Shown: in pieces, positions 43,865 through 53,185 of the stretch
Numbering within the stretch: position 1 is the stretch's first letter
Layout: the number at the start of each line of letters is the position of its first letter
Assembly (NCBI GenBank): GCA_964030475.1
Contig: CAXIPT010000013.1
Coordinates: 1,012,825 to 1,076,824 of the forward strand
Source: Tethya wilhelma
Taxonomy: Eukaryota > Porifera > Demospongiae > Tethyida > Tethyidae
Direction of reading: 5' to 3'
DNA length: 64,000 bases
Made by a program: the position numbers and the translations under genes
The notes under the pieces: model-generated
Seen by the model: the letters and a program-made list of their open reading frames with translations, nothing else
Told to the model about the DNA's origin: nothing
Databases searched by the model: none

Positions 43865-44642
43865 ATGGCTGCTCCCAAGCTACCATCGGTGCTCAAACCG
43901 ATTCAGCCTTATCTCCATATTGCCAAGCAGTTTTCTTCCAGAGATGCAGTTGTAAGATACTTTGGTAAGCTCTTATAATGGACATCTAATGGATGTCACA
44001 CACCACCTTCTTATGTATATACTTTATTGCTACTGTGTCTGTTTCTTTTTATCTATGCCTAATATTTATAGCTGTTTGTTTTTAATTTTGTTAATTTTTG
44101 TCATATAGGCCAATTGGCCTGCTGCATTGAGCATGACATGAAAAGTTTATTGTTCACTTCACGTTCATTATGTACATACAGCCACCATGTACGCTCTCCA
44201 ACTTGGTTTGGAGCACAAGAGCGATCCTGAGGCCAAGCCATACTTGCTGAGTCTGATGGATCAACTTGAAGTGGTAAGAGCTGTGCACCTGTGGCACTAG
44301 CAGCAGTGTACTACCGTCTCTTTGAACTGCAGATGAAGAGGGAATACACTGATAGGAGCAATCCCATCAGTGATGTCATTGTCAACGAAGAGATTGCCAA
44401 CACTCATATTGAAGAGGTGGCACTGAAGCTGTTTGATGCTGCTGAGTCTAAAGATAGACAAGCCATATTTGACAAGTAAGACCATCTAGTGATTTAACAC
44501 ATTATCCCAGCTGAGATTTTATATTGTCTACAGAGCAATGATCAGGTCGTTCTACACAGCCTCTCATCTCTTCACGATACTCAAGAACTTTGGGGAACTC
44601 TCAGAGGAGGTGAGCCAATGGTGTCTCTTAGTGTGTGTTTGA

Positions 44643-44684
<42 letters not shown>

Positions 44685-45138
44685 ATTATCTCAGATCGAA
44701 GGAAAGATGAAATATGCCAAATGGAAAGCTGTAGAAATTGATCGTTGTCTTAGAAACGGTATAACTCCCACCCCTGGTCCTCCTGGAGGCTATACTGATG
44801 ACATCACCAATGACGATGATGATGATGAACAAACGACGGGGTTCCCCCCAGCCCCATCCAATAACACCATTGGATTTAATGTAGATTCCGAGAGTGAGAG
44901 ACCAGTTCCAAAACCCCGTCAGACTGTGGCACCAGGCCCACCCATGGCCAGTGGGACATCATCTGTATCTCCTTCCAAAGAGGCCCCACTCCACCAGACC
45001 ATTGGACCAGCTGAAACAGCCAAGGCTCAGAAACTGTGCAAGTTTGCCAGCAGTGCTTTGGACTATGATGATGTCACTGGAGCAGTCCAATATCTGGAAG
45101 AAGCATTGCAACTGTTGAAGACTGGGAATTCAAAATGA
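43865..45138 (+). CDS. VTA1: VTA1 / LIP5, ESCRT-III and VPS4 cofactor
   Basis: Five or six exons encode about 280 residues. The N-terminal tandem MIT-like region reads MAAPKLPSVLKPIQPYLHIA, DAVVRYFAATMYALQLGLEH, LLSLMDQLEVMKREY, HIEEVALKLFDAAESKDRQA and SFYTASHLFTILKNFGEL. KYAKWKAVEIDRCLRNGITP is diagnostic, and an acidic Pro-rich linker leads to the C-terminal dimerisation helices AKAQKLCKFASSALDYDDVT with AVQYLEEALQLLKTG. VTA1 activates the VPS4 ATPase that recycles ESCRT-III at multivesicular bodies. AATAAA at about 45163 is a likely poly(A) signal. Confidence 0.95.
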
Positions 45139-45257
45139 AGACAATTATTAACTTTCATTTAGAATAAAAACCTGTTAATAAAAATAATGTAACTTGTACA
45201 TTAGCTGCTATACATTATTATTACAATGAATATTAATTTTAAGAGCTAAAAAGTCAT

Positions 45258-45336
45258 CTACTTTGGCACAAACAGTTCTCCAGGAAGTGGGCCATCTGAG
45301 AATTGTGTGCCTGACCCTCCACCAGCCTGTATGTGC

Positions 45337-45435
<99 letters not shown>

Positions 45436-46526
45436 GAAAATGAGTCTATTTTGATAACAAGGGATACTAAAAAAACATACTATTGCAACATACCTTCTTC
45501 AAAATCACGTGAGCTGTGCAGCATTCACTTAGATCATCAGGTGAGTTGATTGCAGGGACACTCCGAAACATGACCGCATCATAAGCAGTCCTCATCTGAA
45601 TGGCACACTTGAGGTAAGCCATTCTCCCTACTGCCGTGCCCAGTCCGGGACACAGCACTCTCTTTATCGGCTCCTCAGGGGTCTTCTTGTTGTGCTCTTT
45701 CACTGCATGTGATTGGCAATTGCAGTAATGATTTAATTACTTGTACAGCCCCTACAATAATTAGTACCTGCTCTGAGGATTGCCCTGAAGGCGAGATAGG
45801 CATTAACAGTGTTGTTGATGTGAGTTGGGATCCTCATGGTAGGAGCCGAGATGAGCCAGCCAATTGGCTGGCCATTGTTTGCAGCAGGACTGAGGTTTAG
45901 TTTCGTCATATCTTGATCTTTAGGGTAAGCAGGAATAATTACAGCTTGACCCTGTGATTAAAGAGCATGGATTATAGAACAGTAATAGCAACTTTACATG
46001 CAGTAAGATTGATCATCAGCTCACAACTGGCAACTCTCCATCATACTCAGATCTGAGCAGCTTCTGTAGTCTCTCCTGCCTGATTGGAAATACCCCTATC
46101 AATTTAATAATAATAATTATATTATAATTATAGACTGACATTTGCCATCCAAAATGCCTCGAGTAGACCATGTCAATTCCTCCGTCCATGAAACCAAAGC
46201 TGTTAGCGGGTGAGACCTGCATTATGTTTGGAGAACAGCTCATTGCACACTATCTTTTCACTGCAGCAGCGCTAGCTACTAAGTTAACGTACAATGGCAT
46301 CTGCAGATGGTGCTCCCTCGAATATATCACCACAAGACACCTGTATATAGTAGGCTAGCAGTAGTAAACACACACACACACACAGTGTGGTACACCTCAC
46401 TTGGATGAGACTCTCGAACTTGTCTTCCCCAAACGCCTGCTGGTCAGACCAAGCCGCCACCATCTCGGGATTAATATCCCTCAACAGAACTGTGAAGCCA
46501 GGATTCTCTTTCTGTTTGTCAGCCAT
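45258..46526 (-). CDS. Macro-domain protein (ADP-ribose binding fold)
   Basis: Six exons encode about 230 residues: MADKQKENPGFTVLLRDINP, VSCGDIFEGAPSADAIVSPA with NSFGFMDGGIDMVYSRHFG, WQMQERLQKLLRSEYDGELP, VGQAVIIPAY, and WLISAPTMRIPTHINN, then CPGLGTAVGRM. GDIF..ADAIVSPANS, a GG-containing loop, VGQAVIIPAY and the late CPGLGTxVGxM glycine loop are the ordered motifs of macro domains, though in the SPANS variant more usual in bacterial and fungal proteins than in animal MACROD. It may bind or hydrolyse ADP-ribose; activity is not shown. The C-terminus ends GPLPGELFVPK. Adjacent (GA)n(GT)n repeats fill the last intron. Confidence 0.8.
45339..45434. repeat. Compound (GA)n(GT)n microsatellite
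   Basis: About 31 GA units (to 45400) are followed by 17 GT units. It lies in the last intron of the macro-domain gene, close to the acceptor in gene sense. Confidence 0.93.
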
Positions 46527-46608
46527 TATTGTGTACATGCAATGACTATGCAATGACAGTGCAGGTTTTATCAAAACAACGACCCATTACCAAATTTTTA
46601 ATAACAAT

Positions 46609-47901
46609 TTATGGAAGAAATACTTTGAGAGCATTTTCAGTGGGAGTTCTACACATTGGACACTGGAGTATTTGAGAGGAGCACTCTTCACAGACACACA
46701 TATGCCCACAGGGCACAAGCACCATCTGCAATGGAGCGTCCATACACACTACACATGTTCTACTGTCATCTACGCTAGATGGCTGATCTTCAGAATTTGC
46801 TCCTTTGAGAGAGTTGGGGGAGAGAAATGGCTCGGGCAGAGAAGAGGGATCTATTCCACTAGCACTTGACAAAAGTTTCAGTTCACTGTGATTGAACTTT
46901 GGCTCAGGAAGTGTGTTCGGATCAATGCCTCCTTGAGGATCAAGTTTATTGGGAAAGAATTCTTTCAGAAACTTGCAACTTTTGTTCACTTCTCTGTGCT
47001 TCTCAGCAGGCACATCTCCTTCGACCCAGGACCTCACTACAGCATCACAACTGAAGCATTTCATCACATCAGGCTTTCGAAGGAAATATAGTCCAGCTCT
47101 AGCACACTCCTCTGGCAACACTGGCACATTCTTGGGCAAATGTTTGAAAGATTTCACTCGAACCAGTTCATTGGCATAATCAGGAGCTCTAACATTCACA
47201 GCTGAGGGAGTTGATGCAGTGGGGAGAGTCGAGTTCAAGAACACACACAGTGGACTGTACTTGCGATGAATGTTGATTGGAATATCTCCGACTTTCCAGC
47301 GATCGTGTTGAAGCCCACATGAGAAGCAGGCTACATTGGTCCCCCTGCCAGTGTAGTAGAACCCAACGCTGGCCAGTTGGGGGGAACCAACAATGTCTTC
47401 AATGGGCCACGAAGAGAAGGAACGAAGGCGGGATGTACTACTACTGAACTCTGACCTCTGAGGATTAACGTGTCCTTTAGAGTGCACTTCTGATAATTTC
47501 ACTTTGAGGTACTGACATGATGAATTCTTCTCTTTGTGTTTAATCAATGGGTGATCCCTGTCGTCCCATTCTGTAATTATCGCATTGCATGAAAAGCATA
47601 TTACCCTCTGTTCGTAGCCAGTGTAGTAGAATCCAGCCTGAGCTAGGTCATCAGCAGTAGGTAGTCTTCTTGGCCAGGGAGAGGGACCCGCTTTGAATGT
47701 GACCAGTCGATTGTGAACAACACTCATATCTTTCTCTCTCTCTGGTCTATCTGGCTGGATGGAGGTGAGGCTGAACTCATCACTGGAGATTAGAGACGGC
47801 CTTGAAAACATCTTCCACTCAAGCCGCTCCTGTCTCTTCCTGACGGTCACAAGAGCAGTTTCACAATGACCAATATCATTGGTAGTCAATCTTTCCGCCA
47901 T
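46609..47901 (-). CDS. BIRC: Inhibitor of apoptosis with three BIR domains and a RING (XIAP/cIAP type)
   Basis: One uninterrupted exon of 430 residues. BIR1 (residues about 64-135) has VICFSCNAIITEWDDRDHPL and HKEKNSSC; BIR2 (about 160-230) has VACFSCGLQHDRWKVGDIPI and HRKYSPLC; BIR3 (about 250-320) has MKCFSCDAVVRSWVEGDVPA and HREVNKSC. Each keeps the CxxC...H...C zinc set. The C-terminal RING is CVVCMDAPLQMVLVPCGHMC followed by CEECSSQILQCPMC. There is no CARD or UBA domain. The family blocks caspases and ubiquitinates death-signalling proteins. A short N-terminal segment (MAERLTTNDIGHCE) precedes BIR1. Lack of introns is unusual beside its multi-exon neighbours. It diverges from PPIL6 over 80 bases. 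Confidence 0.95.
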   Translation of the reverse strand: MAERLTTNDIGHCETALVTVRKRQERLEWKMFSRPSLISSDEFSLTSIQPDRPEREKDMSVVHNRLVTFKAGPSPWPRRLPTADDLAQAGFYYTGYEQRVICFSCNAIITEWDDRDHPLIKHKEKNSSCQYLKVKLSEVHSKGHVNPQRSEFSSSTSRLRSFSSWPIEDIVGSPQLASVGFYYTGRGTNVACFSCGLQHDRWKVGDIPINIHRKYSPLCVFLNSTLPTASTPSAVNVRAPDYANELVRVKSFKHLPKNVPVLPEECARAGLYFLRKPDVMKCFSCDAVVRSWVEGDVPAEKHREVNKSCKFLKEFFPNKLDPQGGIDPNTLPEPKFNHSELKLLSSASGIDPSSLPEPFLSPNSLKGANSEDQPSSVDDSRTCVVCMDAPLQMVLVPCGHMCVCEECSSQILQCPMCRTPTENALKVFLP

Positions 47902-47981
47902 TTTTGCTGAACTTGCAAATTCTTATTGTCGAGTCGGGGAAAGCCCCGCCCACGTTGTCATGGTAACGGTGATCCATCAAC
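47902..47981. promoter_or_regulatory. Bidirectional promoter IAP / PPIL6 with RFX X-box
   Basis: GTTGTCATGGTAAC at 47954-47967 fits the RFX X-box consensus GTHNYYATRRNAAC exactly and ends 14 bases before the PPIL6 start. CCCCGCCC (about 47944) is a GC box. Confidence 0.6.
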
Positions 47982-49303
47982 ATGTCCCACAGCATAATGG
48001 TGGTGGGTTTACTCAAAGAGAAATACTTTCACAAAGCCAAGCACGTGATGAAAGTAAGGTACTTTCAGTGACAATGTATTTCTGTTGTAGTTGATTTGTG
48101 TGTTCTCTTGTTCAGTGGTTGAGTGAAAGCCAGCCGGAGTGTTTTGGAGAGCCCGTGTGTGAAGGCTTGATGGAGCATCGATGGCTGGAGTACACACACC
48201 AAATTAAAGTAAGTGGCTGTCTCTTTTCTCGAGAGGGAATCGATTCATTAAAGGTATTCTCTCTAGAAGAGCCACCCTGAGTTCAAAGGAGACGTGGCAG
48301 TTTTCTTGGACAATGAGTTGCTAGGTAACTTGCAGTCTGTTATGGAAATGGTCGTGGACAACTACGACTATCTTGATCAGAGGTAATGCCATCATCAGGT
48401 AGTGCATACACTGTTCCATTGATGGACGCCTCTCACTCTTGGTGCAGTGAATGGAGTGAGTTTGAACAACTAGCTAGAGATGCCTACAACACTGTGCTCG
48501 CTAACCCTCAGGTAAGCAGTGACATCACTAGTACTTCGTTACAGTGTTAGCACATGTGCCTTGTTCAACAGAGAGACTATGTGTTTATGGACATAGCAAT
48601 TGAAGGAGACCTCATTGGGCGGCTAGTCTTTGAGCTGTTCAAAGATCTGTGTCCGATGACGTGTGCTAATTTTGTGGCATTGTGTAGCGGTGAGAAAGGT
48701 TCCTCTAGTGATGGCACGAGGCTCTCCTACGTCAACTCTCTCTTCCACCGGGTGGTGAGGGGTGGCTGGCTCCAAGGGGGAGGTAGGTCAGCCATCAGCA
48801 CTGTGCATGACTGACTGACACAGCCATTGATTCTATTACCACACAGACATCTGTGGCGGCAGTGGCAGCAAAGGACTCTCCATTTACGGAGCTACGTTCA
48901 ATGGTACCACTTACAATGACTAACCCACTAGCAGTGTTACTATGCAATAATTAATTTTATACCATTGGTAGATGAGAGTTTTGCTGTGAAGCACTCTAAT
49001 GCTGGGGTTGTAGGGATGGCCAACCATGGCAGGAACACTAACAACTCCCAGTTCTACATCACCCTGACAGCCTGTCCCTGGATGGACAAGAAATACGTGG
49101 CCTTTGGGTACGCACTAATACTCTTCTCTAATTATGATGAACAGAATTGTATAATTGTTATTGAAATCAAAATTTCTATTTTTAGTCAAATTGTTGAAGG
49201 ACTACCAGTTCTGAAGAAATTGGAAGAAGTTTCAACGTACAATGAAAGACCGACACACCTCTGCCAAGTCTCAAACTGTGGCTGTCTACCACTATCGCAA
49301 TAG
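47982..49303 (+). CDS. PPIL6: PPIL6, cyclophilin-like peptidyl-prolyl isomerase
   Basis: About eight exons encode roughly 300 residues: MSHSIMVVGLLKEKYFHKAK, a PPIL6-specific N-terminal region (EHRWLEYTHQIKKSHPEFKG, DVAVFLDNELLGNL), then the cyclophilin domain (RDYVFMDIAIEGDLIGRLVF, CPMTCANFVALCSGEKG, NSLFHRVVRGGWLQGGDICG, HSNAGVVGMANHGRNTNNSQ, FYITLTACPWMDKKYVAFGQ). The catalytic Arg of FHRVV is kept, but the usual FMxQGG reads WLQGG. The ending NERPTHLCQVSNCG matches human PPIL6. The family is expressed in ciliated cells of vertebrates. The last exon is included in the tandem duplication, and its stop is six bases from the profilin-4 stop on the other strand. Confidence 0.93.
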
Positions 49304-49309
49304 ATGATG

Positions 49310-49933
49310 TCATTTCCCTTTCTCTCTCAAGTAGTCTCCTGAGTTAGAACACACGCAGTACACCACTGATTACTATTGTCACAAACACATTATTAATATT
49401 AGCATGTGTCCTACCAAGTCTCTCCACTGCCTCAACACACACACTGGCATACATCGATGACGAGTAGCTGGCAAAGAGCAGTAGCGAGCCAGTCTTCACT
49501 GCAATAAACCCTGAGCCTTCCTATATCATTAGTGGATACAATGATGATGTCATAAACATAAATATTTTAGTTCATTTATGCTATATACCTTGTAAGCATA
49601 GACGGAGTTCTTGTCAGCTCTCACACATACGTATGTGGCACCGTTGAAGTGAACACCATGTCTTCTAACAGCACCAATGTTTTGAAATGCAGAACACAGT
49701 GCACTGAACTGTTCTGAAGAGGGCTGTACAAAAAATGAATGAATTTATAAATTATACATGTAGATATACAATCATTTTGTACAGATTATTTCTCTCAAGA
49801 CAGGTACCTCATAACCGGCAGAAGTAGCTTTCACAGTTCCATCTTTTCTCGAGAACAGAGAGCAGGACTCAACGTGCCCTGTAGCTATGAGAGAATCAGT
49901 CAACAGGCCAGACAAATCACTCAGGACGGCCAT
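49310..49933 (-). CDS. PFN4: Profilin-4, copy 1
   Basis: Four exons encode about 130 residues: MAVLSDLSGLLTDSLIATGH with VESCSLFSRKDGTVKATSAG, FSALCSAFQNIGAVRRHGVH, FNGATYVCVRADKNSVYAYK, EGSGFIAVKTGSLLLFASYS, SMYASVCVEAVERLG, and a last small exon GDYLREKGK. The last exon was placed by the match to the PFN4 ending GDYLRKKGS and fits GT-AG phase. CVRADKNSVYA and CVEAVERLGDYL identify profilin-4 rather than the actin-binding canonical profilins. In mammals it is testis-enriched and linked to sperm shaping. The gene is repeated at 50504-51127. Confidence 0.88.
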
Positions 49934-49975
49934 TTCTAATTAACGCGCAACCGTTTCCATAGCAACTGGCACACA
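49934..49975. promoter_or_regulatory. Duplicated PFN4 / FAM228 promoter, copy 1, with X-box
   Basis: GTTTCCATAGCAAC at 49953-49966 is an exact RFX X-box match in the 42-bp gap. Confidence 0.55.
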
Positions 49976-50229
49976 ATGATTTGTGTTCACAATAAAGATC
50001 TGTGCGCTGAGGTGCTCGGTGTGCAGGTGAAGACCACTTCAAAGGTAAGGTGATGATTGCAGCAATTATCATGTAATTCAGTCCACTCACCATCATGTCT
50101 CATATATAGCCTGTCAAAGCTGCTGCACTCAAATCGTTACAGCCATCCATCAAAAGAAAGCACCCATCCTCAAGTAACACAAACCAAATCAATGAATGGC
50201 TCGCCAGCAAAGCCAGGAGATCGGTCATG
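49976..50229 (+). pseudogene. FAM228 exons 1-2, duplicated copy
   Basis: Exons 49976-50044 (MICVHNKDLCAEVLGVQVKT...) and 50110-50229 are identical to those of the full gene. Their splice sites are intact, so they could still splice to exon 3 at 51549 as an alternative 5' end. No separate downstream exons exist for this copy. Confidence 0.7.
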
Positions 50230-50279
50230 GTAGGTGACCATTTGGTTAGAGTAAGAACGGCCTCTCTGTTGATTACATC

Positions 50280-50497
50280 ACAAGAAATACGTGGCCTTTG
50301 GGTACGCACTAATACTCTTCTCTAATTATGATGAACAGAATTGTATAATTGTTATTGAAATCAAAATTTCTATTTTTAGTCAAATTGTTGAAGGACTACC
50401 AGTTCTGAAGAAATTGGAAGAAGTTTCAACGTACAATGAAAGACCGACACACCTCTGCCAAGTCTCAAACTGTGGCTGTCTACCACTATCGCAATAG
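50280..50497 (+). pseudogene. PPIL6 3' exons, duplicated copy
   Basis: It holds the last 30 or so bases of the penultimate exon and the whole final exon (IVEGLPVLKKLEEVSTYNER...). Without an upstream gene it is either dead or a second terminal exon for PPIL6. Confidence 0.75.
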
Positions 50498-50503
50498 ATG
50501 ATG

Positions 50504-51127
50504 TCATTTCCCTTTCTCTCTCAAGTAGTCTCCTGAGTTAGAACACACGCAGTACACCACTGATTACTATTGTCACAAACACATTATTAATATTAGCATG
50601 TGTCCTACCAAGTCTCTCCACTGCCTCAACACACACACTGGCATACATCGATGACGAGTAGCTGGCAAAGAGCAGTAGCGAGCCAGTCTTCACTGCAATA
50701 AACCCTGAGCCTTCCTATATCATTAGTGGATACAATGATGATGTCATAAACATAAATATTTTAGTTCATTTATGCTATATACCTTGTAAGCATAGACGGA
50801 GTTCTTGTCAGCTCTCACACATACGTATGTGGCACCGTTGAAGTGAACACCATGTCTTCTAACAGCACCAATGTTTTGAAATGCAGAACACAGTGCACTG
50901 AACTGTTCTGAAGAGGGCTGTACAAAAAATGAATGAATTTATAAATTATACATGTAGATATACAATCATTTTGTACAGATTATTTCTCTCAAGACAGGTA
51001 CCTCATAACCGGCAGAAGTAGCTTTCACAGTTCCATCTTTTCTCGAGAACAGAGAGCAGGACTCAACGTGCCCTGTAGCTATGAGAGAATCAGTCAACAG
51101 GCCAGACAAATCACTCAGGACGGCCAT
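50504..51127 (-). CDS. PFN4: Profilin-4, copy 2
   Basis: The same four-exon gene as at 49310-49933, with start at 51127-51125 and stop at 50506-50504. All splice sites and the reading frame are intact, so if the duplication is real the genome has two working copies. Its promoter is shared with the complete FAM228 gene, which suggests that copy 2 together with copy 1's PPIL6 junction is the older arrangement. Confidence 0.86.
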
Positions 51128-51169
51128 TTCTAATTAACGCGCAACCGTTTCCATAGCAACTGGCACACA
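51128..51169. promoter_or_regulatory. Bidirectional promoter PFN4 / FAM228 with RFX X-box
   Basis: Only 42 bases lie between the start codons, and fourteen of them (51147-51160, GTTTCCATAGCAAC) are an exact X-box. Confidence 0.6.
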
Positions 51170-51472
51170 ATGATTTGTGTTCACAATAAAGATCTGTGCG
51201 CTGAGGTGCTCGGTGTGCAGGTGAAGACCACTTCAAAGGTAAGGTGATGATTGCAGCAATTATCATGTAATTCAGTCCACTCACCATCATGTCTCATATA
51301 TAGCCTGTCAAAGCTGCTGCACTCAAATCGTTACAGCCATCCATCAAAAGAAAGCACCCATCCTCAAGTAACACAAACCAAATCAATGAATGGCTCGCCA
51401 GCAAAGCCAGGAGATCGGTCATGGTAGGTGACCATTTGGTTAGAGTAAGAACGGCCTCTCTGTTGATTACAT

Positions 51473-51527
<55 letters not shown>

Positions 51528-52397
51528 CACACACACACACACTCACAGTCCCTGCCAGATAGTGCTGAGGTGAAGGCTCTCAAGCTGACTTGTGATGATG
51601 TGCAGAAAAGAGAACACTGTGTTCTAGCGGTAGGAAAAATGTGAGTGCACACACACACATACATTATCCTATCCTTATGTGTGCAGGAGTTGGAGGAGTT
51701 CCTTAAGAGTGAAACAAGCCAGGAGAAGTGCAAGAAGGAAATGCTGTACAAGAAATGGAGTGAGCGTGTGTTTGAGCCAATCTGTAGAGCTGTGTCTGAT
51801 AAACTGGACGAGATTTCAAGTGAATTGAAGCGACATCAACTGTTCAATGAGTACCTGGCTTACAGCAACGAGAGGATAGTGTTCCTGGACACCATGAACG
51901 AGGCCTACCAGCCCTTGTCGTCACTACCTCCCACGGTAAGCCCCCCCCCCCCCTCCTCTTCTTTGGACTGCCCCTCTAATGCTGCATGCAACAGACACAC
52001 ACAGAAGTGCTGGACGACCCCCTTCTCTCACAGCAGACAGAGGCCAGCTCTGAGAGTGAGGTGTTGAGGGGGTGTACTCATGGCTACCCCCCACCGGCCA
52101 CAGGGGGCACTGTAGGTCGCGATGACACTCACCCTGTGTGGTGGCTAGCAATGGAGCTGGTCCACATCGACAGTGAAACACGATCCAAGAGGTAGTACAC
52201 TAGTGGACATCATAAGAATGTGATAGGTATGCCATCATTATTGTAGGTGTGGTGCTATGAATAAGACAAGGAACCAGTCGTCCCAAGTCCCAGACAAGAA
52301 CACCGATGAACTAGTACTGACACACAAAAGAAGAATTTCTCATAAAAGACCAGTATTTAGCTTAGACTGGACAGACACAATAAACACTGATGCATGA
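51170..52397 (+). CDS. FAM228: FAM228-like protein
   Basis: Exons 51170-51238, 51304-51423, 51549-51629, about 51687-51934, about 51994-52192 and about 52247-52397 join in phase to about 255 residues. The centre matches FAM228: ELEEFLKSETSQEKCKKEML, YKKWSERVFEPICRAVSDKL with HQLFNEYLAYSNERIVFLDT. The family is short, conserved in animals with cilia, and of unknown function. The tail WWLAMELVHIDSETRSKRCG and FSLDWTDTINTDA is less conserved. AATAAA at 52411-52416 lies 14 bases after the stop. The profilin-4 neighbour is also the neighbour in humans, as far as I recall. Confidence 0.85.
51474..51543. repeat. (CA)n microsatellite at the duplication end
   Basis: About 34 units with one GC interruption fill the intron between FAM228 exons 2 and 3. 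It starts where the duplicated block stops. Confidence 0.93.
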
Positions 52398-52533
52398 CAG
52401 ACTATAGTGCAATAAAGTTAGCGCAGTTTCAGTTCACTACTGAGTTTTCTTGTCAATCAACCTACACATGAGCAGTTGTGCCAACGTGGGCCGATATATA
52501 ATAATATTGAAGTGGCTATGAACAGCTTATAAC

Positions 52534-53082
52534 TTACTCATATTTAGCGACTCTTCCAAGCTGTATAAGTTGAGCAGTCTCGTTGGTGAAGTGGCAGGCA
52601 AAGAGGAGCATATTGCGAGGCTGTACCTTGATAGCAAACCTCATGAAGAGGGCAGAGTAGATGCATAGAGCTACAAACACAAAGAGGAATGAACAGCACA
52701 CACCCTAACACCACACTTATGACAGAGGTCTTCTCACCAGTGGTCATTTTAGGACTGATGATTTCTGGATCCTTCTTCATGTCAGCAATGGCTGCCAGAG
52801 GGAGGCCCCAGTTAGCAACAGGACCCCAGAAATGCTACAATGACATCACAATTGACAGTGTACTAGTTCAATAAAGTATTAACAGACCATTCAATAAACT
52901 TACAGTACTTCATGGAAGGAGTGTCATAATTTTGTATGTGTGCGTTTGTGTGAGAAATCAGATTAACTGTATGTCCATACAAAGAGGGTAGAAATAATGT
53001 CATAGTACCTCATAAGATAGTCTCTGAACTCTTTACTTTTGAGTTGAGTGAACATTCTTCGAGCAAAGCCAGCCAGCGCCAT
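52534..53082 (-). CDS. MPC1: Mitochondrial pyruvate carrier 1
   Basis: Exons 53082 to about 53011 ([24 protein letters not shown]), 52907-52904 (four bases, TACT), about 52834-52740 ([31 protein letters not shown]) and about 52672-52534 ([40 protein letters not shown]) give about 107 residues. The four-base exon is required: without it the frame breaks, and with it the protein reads [16 protein letters not shown] exactly as in human MPC1. MPC1 and MPC2 together import pyruvate across the inner mitochondrial membrane. Two to three helices are visible. Confidence 0.95.
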
Positions 53083-53185
53083 CTCTCTCTCTTTCAGCTT
53101 TATAACTGATCTCGTAAACAGAATGACGTCATTGTAGGTAAAAGGTCGTCACATCTAGATCTGATATGCCTGGCCATATGGCCAC
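53083..53185. promoter_or_regulatory. Bidirectional promoter MPC1 / TPR gene with CRE
   Basis: TGACGTCA at 53124-53131 is a perfect CREB/ATF site in the middle of the 103-bp gap. Confidence 0.55.

Larger units (their letters stand above)
49086..50279. repeat. Tandem duplication, copy 1 (1194 bp)
   Basis: This block is repeated immediately downstream at 50280-51473 with no difference that I noticed. It covers the end of the penultimate and the last PPIL6 exons, all of profilin-4 and the first two FAM228 exons. Confidence 0.95.
50280..51473. repeat. Tandem duplication, copy 2 (1194 bp)
   Basis: Offset from copy 1 is exactly 1194 bases. The junction (GATTACATC then ACAAGAAATACG) shows one or two bases of microhomology. 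Copy 2 runs into a (CA)n tract. Confidence 0.95.

Noticed and set aside
49086..51473. CRISPR-like or LTR-type direct repeat
   Set aside because: The repeat contains host gene exons and no spacers, LTR ends or retroelement genes.
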